The notes under the pieces were generated by a model, which was not told where the DNA came from, did not search any database, and saw only the letters and a program-made list of their open reading frames with translations. Positions 46,946 to 57,061 of a stretch of 64,000 nucleotides of DNA are shown piece after piece. Where the stretch lies: the NCBI GenBank assembly GCA_001692895.1, contig KV748265.1, forward strand, positions 186,001 through 250,000. The letters run 5' to 3'. Position 1 is the first letter of the stretch. The number at the start of each line of letters is the position of its first letter. The position numbers were made by a program, and so were the translations under genes. The DNA is from Cenococcum geophilum 1.58. Lineage: Eukaryota > Ascomycota > Dothideomycetes > Gloniales > Gloniaceae.

Positions 46946-49330
46946 TATAGCAGCTAGTGGACAAAACTAGCTCCTACCCGTATGTACCTGATTTGCTCTA
47001 TAAGCCTATCCTTACAGCCTACCCCTACCTAGATAAACCGACACATATATCCGTCCTTTCGGGCTATATAGACAGTGTTATTAATAAGGTATTAATTCTT
47101 CCTCTAAGACAGGTCCACTAGGGGTCAGAGCCTAGTAAAGGGGTAAGATCCCTAGAGTCGTCCGTCGCTGCCATTATATACTATACCCCACAGCCATTAT
47201 CTAGCTGCTTTACGTTACCTATGACACTCTCGTAATAATAAGCCGACCGTGTCTTATAGGCGCGGGCCTAGATAACTTAACGCCGCGCAGCTATTGTCCC
47301 TCAGCCGCCTACTAACTAAACTTATTATCCTCCCATCTTAACTAACACCTATATCTAAGTCCGTTCCAGCCTACCTATATAGGTTCGTCCTAGCTCTTTC
47401 TTAATCCGTTTCGGATTAACGTCGCCACCTAGAGAAGGGTGCCCCTAGCTCTTTCTTGGTCCGTTTTAGATTAACGTCGCCGCCTAAAGAAAGGTTAACA
47501 CTACTGCGTAGAAAGGGCAGGTAGTTATATATTAACTAGTAATATAGTAAAGTTTAATATACCTACTTATTTAGGCCTCTACCCTAGTTTTCTAGTGCTT
47601 TGGTCCTAATCTATAAGCAGTTAGCTGCCACTACTAATTACGGGGAGTTTCACTAGTTCTTTTAGATATCTTATAACGGTATTACCCAAGTACCAGTCTG
47701 CCCCCCAGCAGTCTATATAAGAGTTTTCTCCTAAAGTTAGTACGCTTTTATACGGCTTAGGAGCATTCTATAGCCTCTAGTTTTATACCTTTCTTTATTA
47801 TTTCCGCCGGTGTGGGTATAAGCTACCGTTTCCAGGGGTCGTAATTCCTATCTTTGCGCCTACTAACGTAATCCTACGGGGGCGTCGTAGCTGCATCCTG
47901 TAATATAGTTAGGTATACCTTCTACAGATAAGGCCGAGCCACTACCTCTCCCACCTAAATAACTCCTATTTACTTCTTAAATATATCTTACCGGCGAGCC
48001 GCCCTAGAGGCAAACGGTTCTGTCTATTAATATACTAACACACACATCCGTTCTTTTAAGCTATATAGTAGTCTCTCTAGCTAGGGTATAATCCTACCTG
48101 CCTACTAGGTATACTAAAGGTTAGAGCCTAGTTAAGGGGTAAGGTCCTTAAAGCCAGTAGTAGCTACTATATACTACGCCCTATGGGAAGCTAGTAGCAA
48201 TATAGGGGCGCAACACCCTATATACTACTAGTTCCCGTTTTACGTTACCTATAAGAGTCTCCTTATAATAGGCCGACTATGTTTTATAGGAGGGGGGTTA
48301 TAGAAATACTAGGTCCCGTACCGGATAACCTACTCTCCCCCCTCCTACTAACTAAGCTTATGTCCCCCCTTTTTATAAGCTAGCCTATATCTCTAACTAT
48401 TAAGTCCTTATCTAACTAGCCTATATTTCCCCTATAGCCTCCCCCATATATATATATTAGGTTGCGTATACCACGCCTATTAAGACCCTCCTATAAGTCG
48501 CCTTATATATATACGCATCAGGTTATATATACTACGCCTATTAAGACCCTCCTATAAGTCGCCTATAAGTCAACTATAGGTTAACTATAAGTTAACTAAG
48601 TCGTACGCCATAGGGCTGTTAAAGCTAGCCTGTGTTTCCGCTGCCTAAAGCTTTGCCTGTATTTCCACCTCGTTAAGCCGTCTAGTCGCCGTCGCGTCGC
48701 TATTGCGTCACTGTCATCTAGGTTGCGCGTACTACGCCTATTAAGACCCTTTTCTAAGTCACCTGGGTGTACCAAATACTAGATAGGCCCTCGTAGAGGG
48801 GCCTTAATAAGTTCTCTGGGTAGGGCCTTAATAAGTTCTTCGTGGTGGCCTTAGGGCCTTAACAAGTTTTATATAAAGTATCTGCGACGCATTAACCTTA
48901 ATAAGTTCTTATAAAAAGAGGTTCCCTACGCCCTTACCATATCCTCTTAATCTTAGAGCTCGTGTAAGCCTAAGGGTGTCCTATTATACGCCTAGGGCGC
49001 GTTTACATTAACTAGCTAAATAAGGCCAGTTTTGGGCCTAGCTGTAAGCCAGGTAGTCGTACATCGGGCGGTTTTTGTATCCCAGTTTCCCTTAATAGCC
49101 CCCTTAGATAGTATGGCAGGAGCCCTAAGTAGGGGCAGTAGGACTCCTGGTGTTGTTAAGGGCGATATACGCGTCGCAGGCTCAACACCACAGAGTCGCA
49201 ACACTAGCGCGCGCAGCGCGCTGCGACGGCTCTCCTCTATCGCCTCTGCACTTAGCCATTATAAGGAATGATTTCCCGATGATGTTTCCACCCGCGGCAA
49301 CGTGGACGCGTGCAGTAGGGCTTCGCGGGC
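46946..49330 (-). repeat. LINE D 5' region with tandem repeats
   Basis: These 2.4 kb lie upstream of ORF1 and have no clear gene. They include a duplicated block: about 47040-47330 resembles about 48045-48340 (offset close to 1.0 kb), so the region may be built of roughly 1-kb monomers. Smaller tandem pairs lie at about 47388-47505 (unit near 62 bp, with tagctctttct and gattaacgtcgcc) and at 48468-48580 (unit near 65 bp, with ctattaagaccctcctataa). The last 300 bp (49030-49330) are GC-rich, little affected by RIP, and open on several frames by composition; the open frames there are not credible genes. Confidence 0.6.
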
Positions 49331-49346
49331 AGCGCATTATATATTA

Positions 49347-49775
49347 GCATAGATTATATATATAGATAATATATATAATATATATAAAAATCTAGAAGAA
49401 AAGAATTAGAAATATCTAATAAGAATATATTAGATAATAGATAAAAAGGAATTCCGGAATACTAAGTATATACATAAATAGCATCTAACGGAAACTTAAG
49501 AGAAGAAAGTTTAGTACTTTAGCTAGAACAATTCCTTACGGAAGAATACTTAGACGGATAATAGTAGTAGGAATACCTAAAGAATATATATCTATGGCAT
49601 ATTAAGGATAAAAAGCAAACTAGGTATTAGCTAAAGAGTAAGCTAAGTATAATAGGATCTAGCAGCTAATAATTAGAAAAAGTGGAGGCCCACGGAACTA
49701 AAGGGAGCTAGTAGTAGAGCCTTAGACCCTTAAAGGAATTTAAGGACAATACCTAAATTTATAAATTATATAGTA
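49347..49775 (+). pseudogene. A2 gag-pol linker fossil, last piece
   Basis: This resumes A2 after LINE D and matches A3 at about 30885-31305, including the Tyr/Lys-rich part of the linker. It is a fossil. Confidence 0.8.
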
Positions 49776-49779
49776 AGAT

Positions 49780-52700
49780 TAACAGTTTAAAGCGCTAATA
49801 GATAGTAGAGTAATAAGGAACTATATCTTACTAGCAGTAGTAGAGTAAATAGGACTACCTTATAGATAAAAGGAGCACCCTTATCTATTAGTTACAATTT
49901 TAGGAGATCTAATAGCCTATAAAGGAGGCATTATTAATCTTAAAATAGGACCTATTTAGATAACTATTAAAGGGAAATAAGTTAAGATATCTTTTAATAT
50001 ATTACTATTAGGGAATAATAAGGTAGTATTAGGAATGCCTTAGTTATAGAAATATAATCTAAAAATTAATTAGGTTATAGGTTAGGTTAATATTAAAAAT
50101 ACTTAACGCTGTAAAGTGCAATAATAGACCAAGTTAGTATAGTACTAAGTTAGAGTAACTTATAAAGAGACTAATTAAGGATTAAGTTATATACTAAAGA
50201 GATACTATAAGTACGGCAAGAAATTATAGTCACTAGAAAGTAAAAGGCTATTAAAGCATATAGTATAGAACTATAAAATAGAATTAAAAGAAGAAATAAG
50301 TTTAAAGTTCTTTCTAATCTATAAGCTAACTAAAGAAGAGTTAAGAGCTTTAAAGGAGTTTATCCAGGAAATTTTATAAAAGGGATATATTAGACTATTG
50401 CAGTTATTAGCAAGATATTTAGTACTATTTATACTAAAGAAGAATAGAAAACTTAGACTATGTATTAACTATAAACAGTTAAATAGCATAACTAGGAAGA
50501 ATAGGTATCCTTTACCCTTAATTAGCAAAATATAAAATAGGATAAGTAATGCGTAAATCTTTATAAAGATAGATCTAAGATAGGCGTACTATTAGATTAG
50601 AATTAAGGAAGGCAATAAATAGAAGGCAGCCTTTAAGTTAAAGGAAGAACTATATAAACTATTAGTTATATAATTCGGGCTTATAAACGTACTAGCAACG
50701 TTTTAGAAACGTATTAATAACATATTAAGAGAATACTTAGATAAATTTATTATAGTATACCTTAATATTATTATTATCTACTTAATAAGTAAGGAAGAGC
50801 ACGGGGAATACGTTAAATGGGTTTTAAGGAGACTATAGGAAGAATAGATACTAGTAGCAATTAAGAAATACGAGTTCTTTACTAGGAAGACAGATTTTAT
50901 TAGATTTATTATTAAACTAGGCCAACTTAGTATAGATCTAAAGAAGATCGAGGCTATAGTAAATTAGTAAGAACTAGAGAACATTATATAGTTAAGGTCG
51001 TTTTTAGGGTTTTGCAATTACTGTAGAAGGTTTATAGCTTAATAGTTAAAGAATATTAAGCCGTTTATAAAGTTAACAAAGAAAGAAGAACCTTAGGTAT
51101 AGGGAAAAGAGTAAAGAAAACTATTTAAGGAGGTTAAGAAGTTATTTACTTAAGACCCAATTCTTAAAATCTACTAACTAAAACTAAAGACAGTAGTTAA
51201 AATAGACGTATTAAACTTTATACTAGGAGCGTGCTTTCTATAGAAATATAAAGATAGATAGCACCTAATAGCATACTATAGTTAAAAGATAACACTACTA
51301 AAACTAAACTATAACATCTATAATAAGGAGTTATTAAGTATAATTATAGTACTTTAAAAATAGAGAGTATTCTTACAAGGTACGGAAAAACTATTTATAG
51401 TTAAGATAGATTATAAAAACCTAACGGGGTTCCTAATAATAAAAAAACTTAATTAGAGATAGGTTAAATAGGCAAAAATACTTATAAAATACCATTTTAA
51501 GATTTAGTATACTAAGGGTACAGATAATGCATAAGCAGATACTTTAAGCAAAAAGACTAAATTATAAAATAATAAGAAGCTATTAGGGGCTTTATTACAG
51601 AAAAACACAGACAGATTAATTAGGTATAATTATCCAAAAATTATAGCAATATAAGAAAAACAGATCTATAAATCACTAGAGAGTAATTAGGTATAAAAGA
51701 TCTAAAATATATAGGTAAAGAATCTAGACTTAAAGCAGTATAAAAACTAAAAAGTAATATATATACCAAGGTCTATCGCAAAAAGTTTATTAAGTTATTC
51801 TATAAGGGACTAACTTAAGGACATAATAAAGCTACGGGCTTAGTATTAAGACTCTAAGAGGAGTATATTATTAATAGAATCTAGGGAGTAGTAAAATAAA
51901 TTATAAAGAAATATCTAAATTACTAAAGAAATAAACTAATAAGGTATAAGCCATATAGAGAGCTACAACCTATTAAAATACTAGAAAGACTATAGGAGGT
52001 TATATTATAGGACTTTATTATAAAGCTACTAAAATTAAGAGACCCTATTACTGGGCAAGATTATAACGCGATTTTAATAATAGTAGACAAGCTAATAAAG
52101 TAGGGATACTTTATAGCATACACGGAAGAAATCTTAGCGGAAGACGTCGCTAAAATCTATATTAAAGAAGTATTTATAAGATATAGAGCACTAAGCAAAA
52201 TTATATTAGATAGAGATTTAAGATTTATAGTAGTATTTTAGGAGGTATTTTTGGCGGAATAGGGGGTTTAAGCAGCAACTTCTACCGCATATTATCCGCA
52301 GATAGATAGTTAAACAAAAAGGTTAAATTAGACACTAGAACAGTATCTAAAACACTATATTAATTATATACAGAACAATTAGGTATTATTATTACTAGTT
52401 ATATAGTTTATATACAATATAACACCTTAAGAAGAAATAGGAATATTACTATTTAAGGCGAATTACGGATATAAGCCAAGAATATTATTATCGCTATAAT
52501 AAGTAAAGAAAATAAGTAATATAGCTAAGTAAAAAATAGAGATATTAATAAATCTTTATATAAACCTTATGGAAATAGCAAAGGTAGTATAGTAAAGAAT
52601 AAAAAAGTACTATAATGCTAAGAGATCTAAGGGACTAGATCTTAAGGAGGGAGATAAAGTATAGCTACTATACAAAAATTTTAAGAGTTAATAGCTAAGT

Positions 52701-53080
52701 AAGAAGTTAGACTACGTTAGACTAGAACCTTTTAAAATTATATAAAAAATTTTATTAGTTATATATAAGTTAAACCTACCAGCTAAGATAAAGATCTACC
52801 CTATATAGCACATTATAATACTAAAGCTAGCATATAGAAGTATTAAGCCACTAGTTTATAAGGTAGACACATACAGAGAATAAAAGAAAGACAAATAGTA
52901 AGTTTTAAAGATTGTTAGTTATAAGAATATTAACAATAAAATATAGTATAAAGTAAAGTGGATAGGCTATAATAAGACTACCTAGGAGCTACTAAAGAAC
53001 CTAAAAAACGCTATAGGAAAGGTATAGGAGTATTAAAAGAAAAGAGGTTAGGTAATATTAATAAAGAAGAATCGCTAAAA
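49780..53080 (+). pseudogene. A2 pol fossil: PR, RT, RNase H, integrase, chromodomain
   Basis: The protease lies at about 49780-50090 and the reverse transcriptase at about 50270-50950, with the catalytic-box region near 50755-50790. RNase H lies at about 51170-51560. Integrase runs from about 51760 to 52850, with the HHCC zinc region, the DDE core and the KEGDKV-type C-terminal domain near 52645. A chromodomain follows at about 52890-53050, with the KVKWIGYN segment at 52956-52979. All parts align in order with A3. It is broken in many places. Confidence 0.88.
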
Positions 53081-53084
53081 AAAA

Positions 53085-53700
53085 TAAGTTACCTAAGGGG
53101 AACCCAGGAAGAGTGACTGCTAAACTACTTAAAGTTATTTCCTTCTCTATTAGAAGAGAATCCGTTCTTTTATTGCCAAGTTCCTATAAACCTTATTTTA
53201 TAAGTTTCTACTCCTTAAAACAAACCTTCTTACAAACCTTCTTAAGACAAAGCAGTTAAATAAACGCCGTAATGTAAGCATCTAGGGCCTTCTACTCCAT
53301 ATCCTAAGAACGCTTAAATTTAGTAAGGGCTTACGCCAGGTCACCGTCTAACCTTATAGCGGCAGATTAAATACAAGACCCTATAATAAATTACTTAGGG
53401 AACTTGAAAATTATTAAGAGTAATAGAACGCGTATACTTAGCATTAAAGGAAAAGCAAACGTTACAAAATAACTAAATATTTGCTTTAGTGCACTCTAAA
53501 TATAAAGAAGGTTATCATAAAGAGGGACTCGCTATCGCGATATATACTAACCCTGCTTTAAAACAACGAGAATATGGAGATAGTATAATCTTACTAAGCA
53601 ATAATATAGCAGCAATAGTACGAGCACGGCGTTGCGCGTATAAGGAAGAAGATGCTTTAGGTATAATAAGTAACGATATTAACTAAATTAATTAGACGGA
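53085..53700 (-). pseudogene. Antisense coiled-coil frame in A2
   Basis: This is the minus-strand counterpart of the frames in A1 and A3. The helix (about 53260-53380) has the A1 type sequence, with LAQALTKFKRS-like content and KALDA, followed by LKKVCKKVCFKE (about 53205-53240). The plus-strand open frame at 53489-53686 is its shadow. Three copies agree on frame and position. It is a fossil with breaks. Confidence 0.58.
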
Positions 53701-53772
53701 TATTATACCTCTAATAAATAACTTAGAGATATTAGGGATCTTTAAGGACGAAAATAAAGAGGAGGGAGATGG

Positions 53773-54192
53773 TGTTACGGACGCTTTAAGTACGATGTTA
53801 TAACTACTTAGAGAGGAGTTAAAAGAAGCTAGTTAGTTAATATAAGTACAGTCTAGGATAGAACTAGTAGAACTATATAACGAGGAATAGTAACTAAGGT
53901 TATATAATATGCTACGCGTTAAATAAGAGGGATAGGAGGAACTTATATACCTTATGTATAACACGTACATTACGTATAAAAAGGATTTCTTAGGAGTAAG
54001 GATGTGTATTTAAAGGACCGCAGTCCCTACCTAGATAGTTCCTTCCTTATAGTAATTCTTTAAATACAATTAGAGTTAATCTGCTAGGCAACCACTCCAC
54101 TAGTTATTATTACTTATTGACTATTATTCGATATCTACACGCCTAGCCCATTAACAAGTCCACCGTAGTACCTACTATAAGGCTTCGTTACA
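53773..54192 (+). repeat. 3' LTR of A2 (420 bp)
   Basis: The partner of 25026-25445. It is preceded by the polypurine run gaggagggagatgg (53759-53772), ends CGTTACA with the CA still present, and is followed by the duplication gtacc. Confidence 0.95.
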
Positions 54193-54197
54193 GTACC

Positions 54198-54398
54198 CTA
54201 TATTTAATTTTAAGTACTCCCCCTATAAGTTACGGGACTTTTACCTAGCCCACCCTAACCTCTCCAGACTACTACGTAAATTAGATAGCTGGATTAAATG
54301 CTAGGAGGAAGGGTTAGATAACTATAACAATTTAAATAACAATAAGGAGCTTAAATAACGCCTAAGGGCAGGCTTTTTTAGAAGGGGGGGGGGGGTGA
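54198..54398 (+). pseudogene. Gypsy C chromodomain second half and pol tail
   Basis: This continues the chromodomain cut at 25025. It has the Asn-Phe-Lys-Tyr-Ser-Pro segment that normally follows the acidic run, then LRDFYLAHPNLS and an acidic Asn/Asp/Glu-rich tail ending in LRAGFFRR. That tail runs into a long G run (54384-54395), which serves as polypurine tract. The LARD element keeps the same tail at 17177-17216. It is a fossil with breaks. Confidence 0.8.
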
Positions 54399-54654
54399 TG
54401 TAATAGTGCTAGAGCGTGTTACCTGCCAAATTCTACCTAAGTTCTGCTATATTCTGCCACCTGTTATATTGTCGCATACTATCTAGTACTGTTTTCTACT
54501 ATTAGCTCGCCTACTACTAGCGCCTTAGTGGCTCGCGCTACTTATTTATTTACACCAGCCCTAACGACCCCCTTTTCCTTCTTCTTAGCTTAGTATCTTT
54601 ATAAGATAGCATTCTACAAGCTTTGGTTTAGAGGTATTTATACGAGCCGTTACA
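54399..54654 (+). repeat. 3' LTR of gypsy C (256 bp)
   Basis: It starts TGTAATAGTGCT and ends GAGCCGTTACA. The last 85 bp match the LARD LTR, and the middle shares tactactagcgccttag with the LTR of H. No 5' partner lies in the window. Confidence 0.85.
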
Positions 54655-55200
54655 TAAGGAAGTAGTTATAGATAGCCTCTAGTATAAAGGCCGGCTATAC
54701 TACTATAGAGTCTAAGTTAGATAATACTTTAGATACTAATAGTATGAATATACTTAGAGTATATATAAAAGGTAAGTAAGATATAGAGAATATATTAATA
54801 CCTATAACACTAAGGACTGCCTTAAAGATAAGGGAGTTAAATATATAAAGTATAGTAGATGTTAGAGTATAAAACCTACTAGGTATATCTAGAAGCTACT
54901 AAGATAAAATAAGCCTAGCTATATTAGATTATAGTTATAATATAGGAAAATGTATATAAGGAGAAGGAGGTAAGTAGGGTAAATAATAATAGGTGGATAA
55001 TTATATAACGGAAGAGATTTAGGGTACCTACTCTAATAGGGGCAATATTTACTTAACTAGCAGTAAAATGGAGTATAGGATGGCTGTAAGGTAGTATAAA
55101 CGCTGCTAAAGACCTATCTTAGTAGAGAATCCTAATCATAGCGGCTTTAGATAAGACGCCCTAGATATAAAGGGAAGACGCCTATAAGTCGCCAGATAAA
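54655..55200 (+). pseudogene. LINE G ORF1 C-terminal part
   Basis: The plus strand reads in part as a soluble protein, with helical runs such as LKIRELNIQSIVDVRVQ (about 54818-54868) and a later Lys/Arg-rich part (55090-55190). I see no complete zinc knuckle. Placement just upstream of an endonuclease domain suggests ORF1. Stops are frequent. Confidence 0.45.
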
Positions 55201-55214
55201 ATTATAAAAGGGTT

Positions 55215-56760
55215 AATAATAGTATAATATAACTACGGACACTTAAACTACAGAATAGCACGCCCTTTATTTAATAGCCTAAACTTAGAAAAATATTAAA
55301 TATTAGTCTATAAGAACTAGTATATAATAAGTAAACCCGTAAATATACTAACTAAAAGGATATTACCTTCTATACGAACCGGATCTAACTACCCGTATAT
55401 ACTTCCTAATTAACTAATTTATTAATATATAGGCATAGAGCTACTATACTATTAGTCCTAATATAGCTAAAGTATAAATAGTTACAGATAGGGGCTAAAT
55501 TAGTACAATTAACGTCTATAACTTAAAAGATAATAGACCCTAGATAACTATGTAAGGACTATTATAATATACTATTAATATATTAGAAGGCGAGATAATA
55601 GTCCTAGGGGACTTTAATATATATTATATAGTATAGGGAAGATAGTAGGCTGTAGTAAAAGTATAGATAATATACCTGTTTAACGAACTAGAAACGCAAG
55701 GCCTTATTTTAACTACTTTAATTAGTAAACCTACTTAGAAAAGATGTAACCGACTACGGGTGCTGCCGAGACAGCCTCAACGCCACCCTATATATTGATT
55801 GCAGATTAATATTGCTTGCAGATTACTGTTCCCATTTCAGCTACCATTTCATGTATATATTCCACTTAATACCCATAGATTTATAATTAAGTTGCTCGTT
55901 TAATACCCATACTGCAAAGCTTACAAAAGAGGGACCTAAAAGAGTATAATCGACCTAATATTTATATAAGAAGTACTTATAGACTAGCTAGTGTTCTACG
56001 GGCTAAAAAATGCATAGGCATTAACTGTAGACTATATACTTATATAGATAACTCTTAATATTAACGCTCTAGCGTAACAAACCCGCTAGAGATACGCTAT
56101 ATAAAAACTTAATTAGGAAAAAATACTCCTAGGAAATTATAAATAGACTAGTAATAATATTAGAGGTAATATTAAAGGACATTTAAAAGATTTTAAATAA
56201 CTACTTAAAAGAGTACTACCTAAAAGCCTAGCCCTATAAACATACCTGGTAAAAATAGTTGCTAAAAGTAGTATAGCTACTTATATGTGTTAAAAGGGTA
56301 AGGTTATAGTATAGTATAATAGGCAAGGCCTATTACTACTAAAGCTATAAGGGTTTAAAGAACAGGCTTAAAAAATATAGGAGGAGAATAGAAATAGCTA
56401 GCGCTAATTTCTAAAGGAAATTACCTTAAACCTTACTAAACTATATAATTAGGGCCTCTAGCGTATATTAAAGTAGTATAGAAAAGGTATAGGAGAAATG
56501 CTAGGAGACCTTTATTTACTTATACTCTACTAAATATAATAAAACTAGCATATAAATAATAATGGGGAAAAAATAAAAATAATAGTAAGAGATTCTTCCT
56601 AGGCGCGTACTAAGCGGACCTATAGGATATTAGTAGTTAAGACTACTACCAACCCCTAGAGGTAAGCTAAATAGTCTTATTAAAGGAAATAAAAGATATT
56701 ATATAGAAACTCCCTACTAGTAAAGTGGCTAGGCTATATAGGATCCTAAATAAGGCAATT
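55215..56760 (+). pseudogene. LINE G ORF2: endonuclease and start of RT
   Basis: The endonuclease has a start of the form Tyr-Asn-x-x-His-x-Asn-x-Arg-x-Ala near 55220-55260. The catalytic segment VLGDFNIYYI lies at 55600-55629, where the family has LGDFN-x-H-H, and the second histidine position reads Tyr. After the solo LTR it resumes with a Ser/Thr-Ile-Asp-Leu-type segment near 55945 and a final Asp-Tyr-Ile-Pro-Ile region near 56035. The linker to the reverse transcriptase follows, and the first RT segment (KLPTSKVARLYRILNKAI) ends at 56760 against gypsy H. The change of His to Tyr and many stops fit RIP. Confidence 0.72.
55745..55925 (+). repeat. Solo LTR in LINE G (181 bp), little mutated
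   Basis: This is a single LTR starting TGTAACCG and ending GCTTACA, flanked by the duplication aaaga (55740-55744 and 55926-55930). The LINE endonuclease frame continues across it, so it is an insertion. It keeps many CA and TG dinucleotides (for example gcagattactg, catttcatg), in contrast to the LINE around it. No second copy is in the window. Confidence 0.88.
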
Positions 56761-56947
56761 TGTTACGGCACTAACCTAACGCATACTGTTTCATACTGTC
56801 TCGTACTATTTCCTACTGTTGGCTGGCCCACCACTAGCGACTTAGCGGCCGGCCCTACTATTTGTATATAATACCCCCTTTCCACCTTCTTCCCCTCTTT
56901 ATACTATAACGTAGTTATTTAGTCTACTTTATTGCAGCACTGTGACA
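56761..56947 (+). repeat. 5' LTR of gypsy H (about 187 bp)
   Basis: It starts TGTTAC, and GTGACA at 56942-56947 is a likely inverted end. It has a TATA-like element (gtatataatacccc) near 56872 and the ccaccactagcgacttagcg block at 56830-56849. The right boundary is inferred from the end motif, since no partner is visible. Confidence 0.6.
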
Positions 56948-57061
56948 GTTTATAGTATCTTTAACTTACGCCCCGTCGTGATTACTAATTTCTTATACCT
57001 TAGCCAATTAACCTCCGCCCTAGAGCAATCGCGACCTATGCGCGCCTTTACTAAAACTAAT

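Larger units (their letters stand above)
42104..49330 (-). mobile_element. LINE D, Tad/I-like non-LTR element, minus strand
   Basis: This 7,227-bp non-LTR retrotransposon is flanked by a 16-bp target duplication, agcgcattatatatta (42088-42103 and 49331-49346). On the minus strand it has a 5' region with tandem repeats (about 47000-49330), ORF1 with zinc knuckles, ORF2 with endonuclease and reverse transcriptase, a 3' region and a short tail of (att)n units at 42104-42113. It is inserted in the gag-pol linker of A2. Both frames have many RIP changes. The long target duplication and full 5' region suggest a complete insertion. Confidence 0.9.
25026..54192 (+). mobile_element. Gypsy A2, complete in outline, hosting A3 and D
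   Basis: This A-family element has two 420-bp LTRs (25026-25445 and 53773-54192) and the duplication gtacc (25021-25025 and 54193-54197). Without its own insertions it is about 7.84 kb. Pieces: 25026-27732, 41816-42103 and 49347-54192. The order is LTR, gag, long linker, protease, RT, RNase H, integrase, chromodomain, antisense frame, LTR. It sits in the chromodomain of C. It hosts A3 and LINE D, so it is older than both. The genes are broken in many places. Confidence 0.93.
21706..54654 (+). mobile_element. Gypsy C, host element split in three pieces
   Basis: This Ty3/gypsy chromovirus is older than the elements inside it. Its pieces in the window are 21706-21861 (integrase C-terminal region), 24699-25025 (integrase end and first half of the chromodomain) and 54198-54654 (rest of the chromodomain, pol tail, polypurine tract, 3' LTR). 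E and A2 separate them, with TSDs ggtat and gtacc. The 5' part lies left of the window, beyond A'. It is broken in many places, and no element-level date is possible because of RIP. Confidence 0.85.
54655..56760 (+). mobile_element. LINE G, non-LTR element, plus strand, partial
   Basis: This is a second Tad/I-like LINE. The first part (54655-55200) looks like the end of ORF1. The endonuclease follows at about 55215-56100, and the beginning of the reverse transcriptase lies before 56760. It is interrupted by a solo LTR at 55745-55925 and cut off by gypsy H at 56761. Its 5' end should lie beyond the left end of gypsy C, outside the window, if C inserted into it. It is strongly RIP-mutated. Confidence 0.75.

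Noticed and set aside
49016-49347. Overlapping open frames of 62 to 79 codons on both strands
   Set aside because: They lie in the GC-rich 5' tip of LINE D, where few stops are expected by composition. They overlap each other, lack known motifs and lie inside the element's target duplications.
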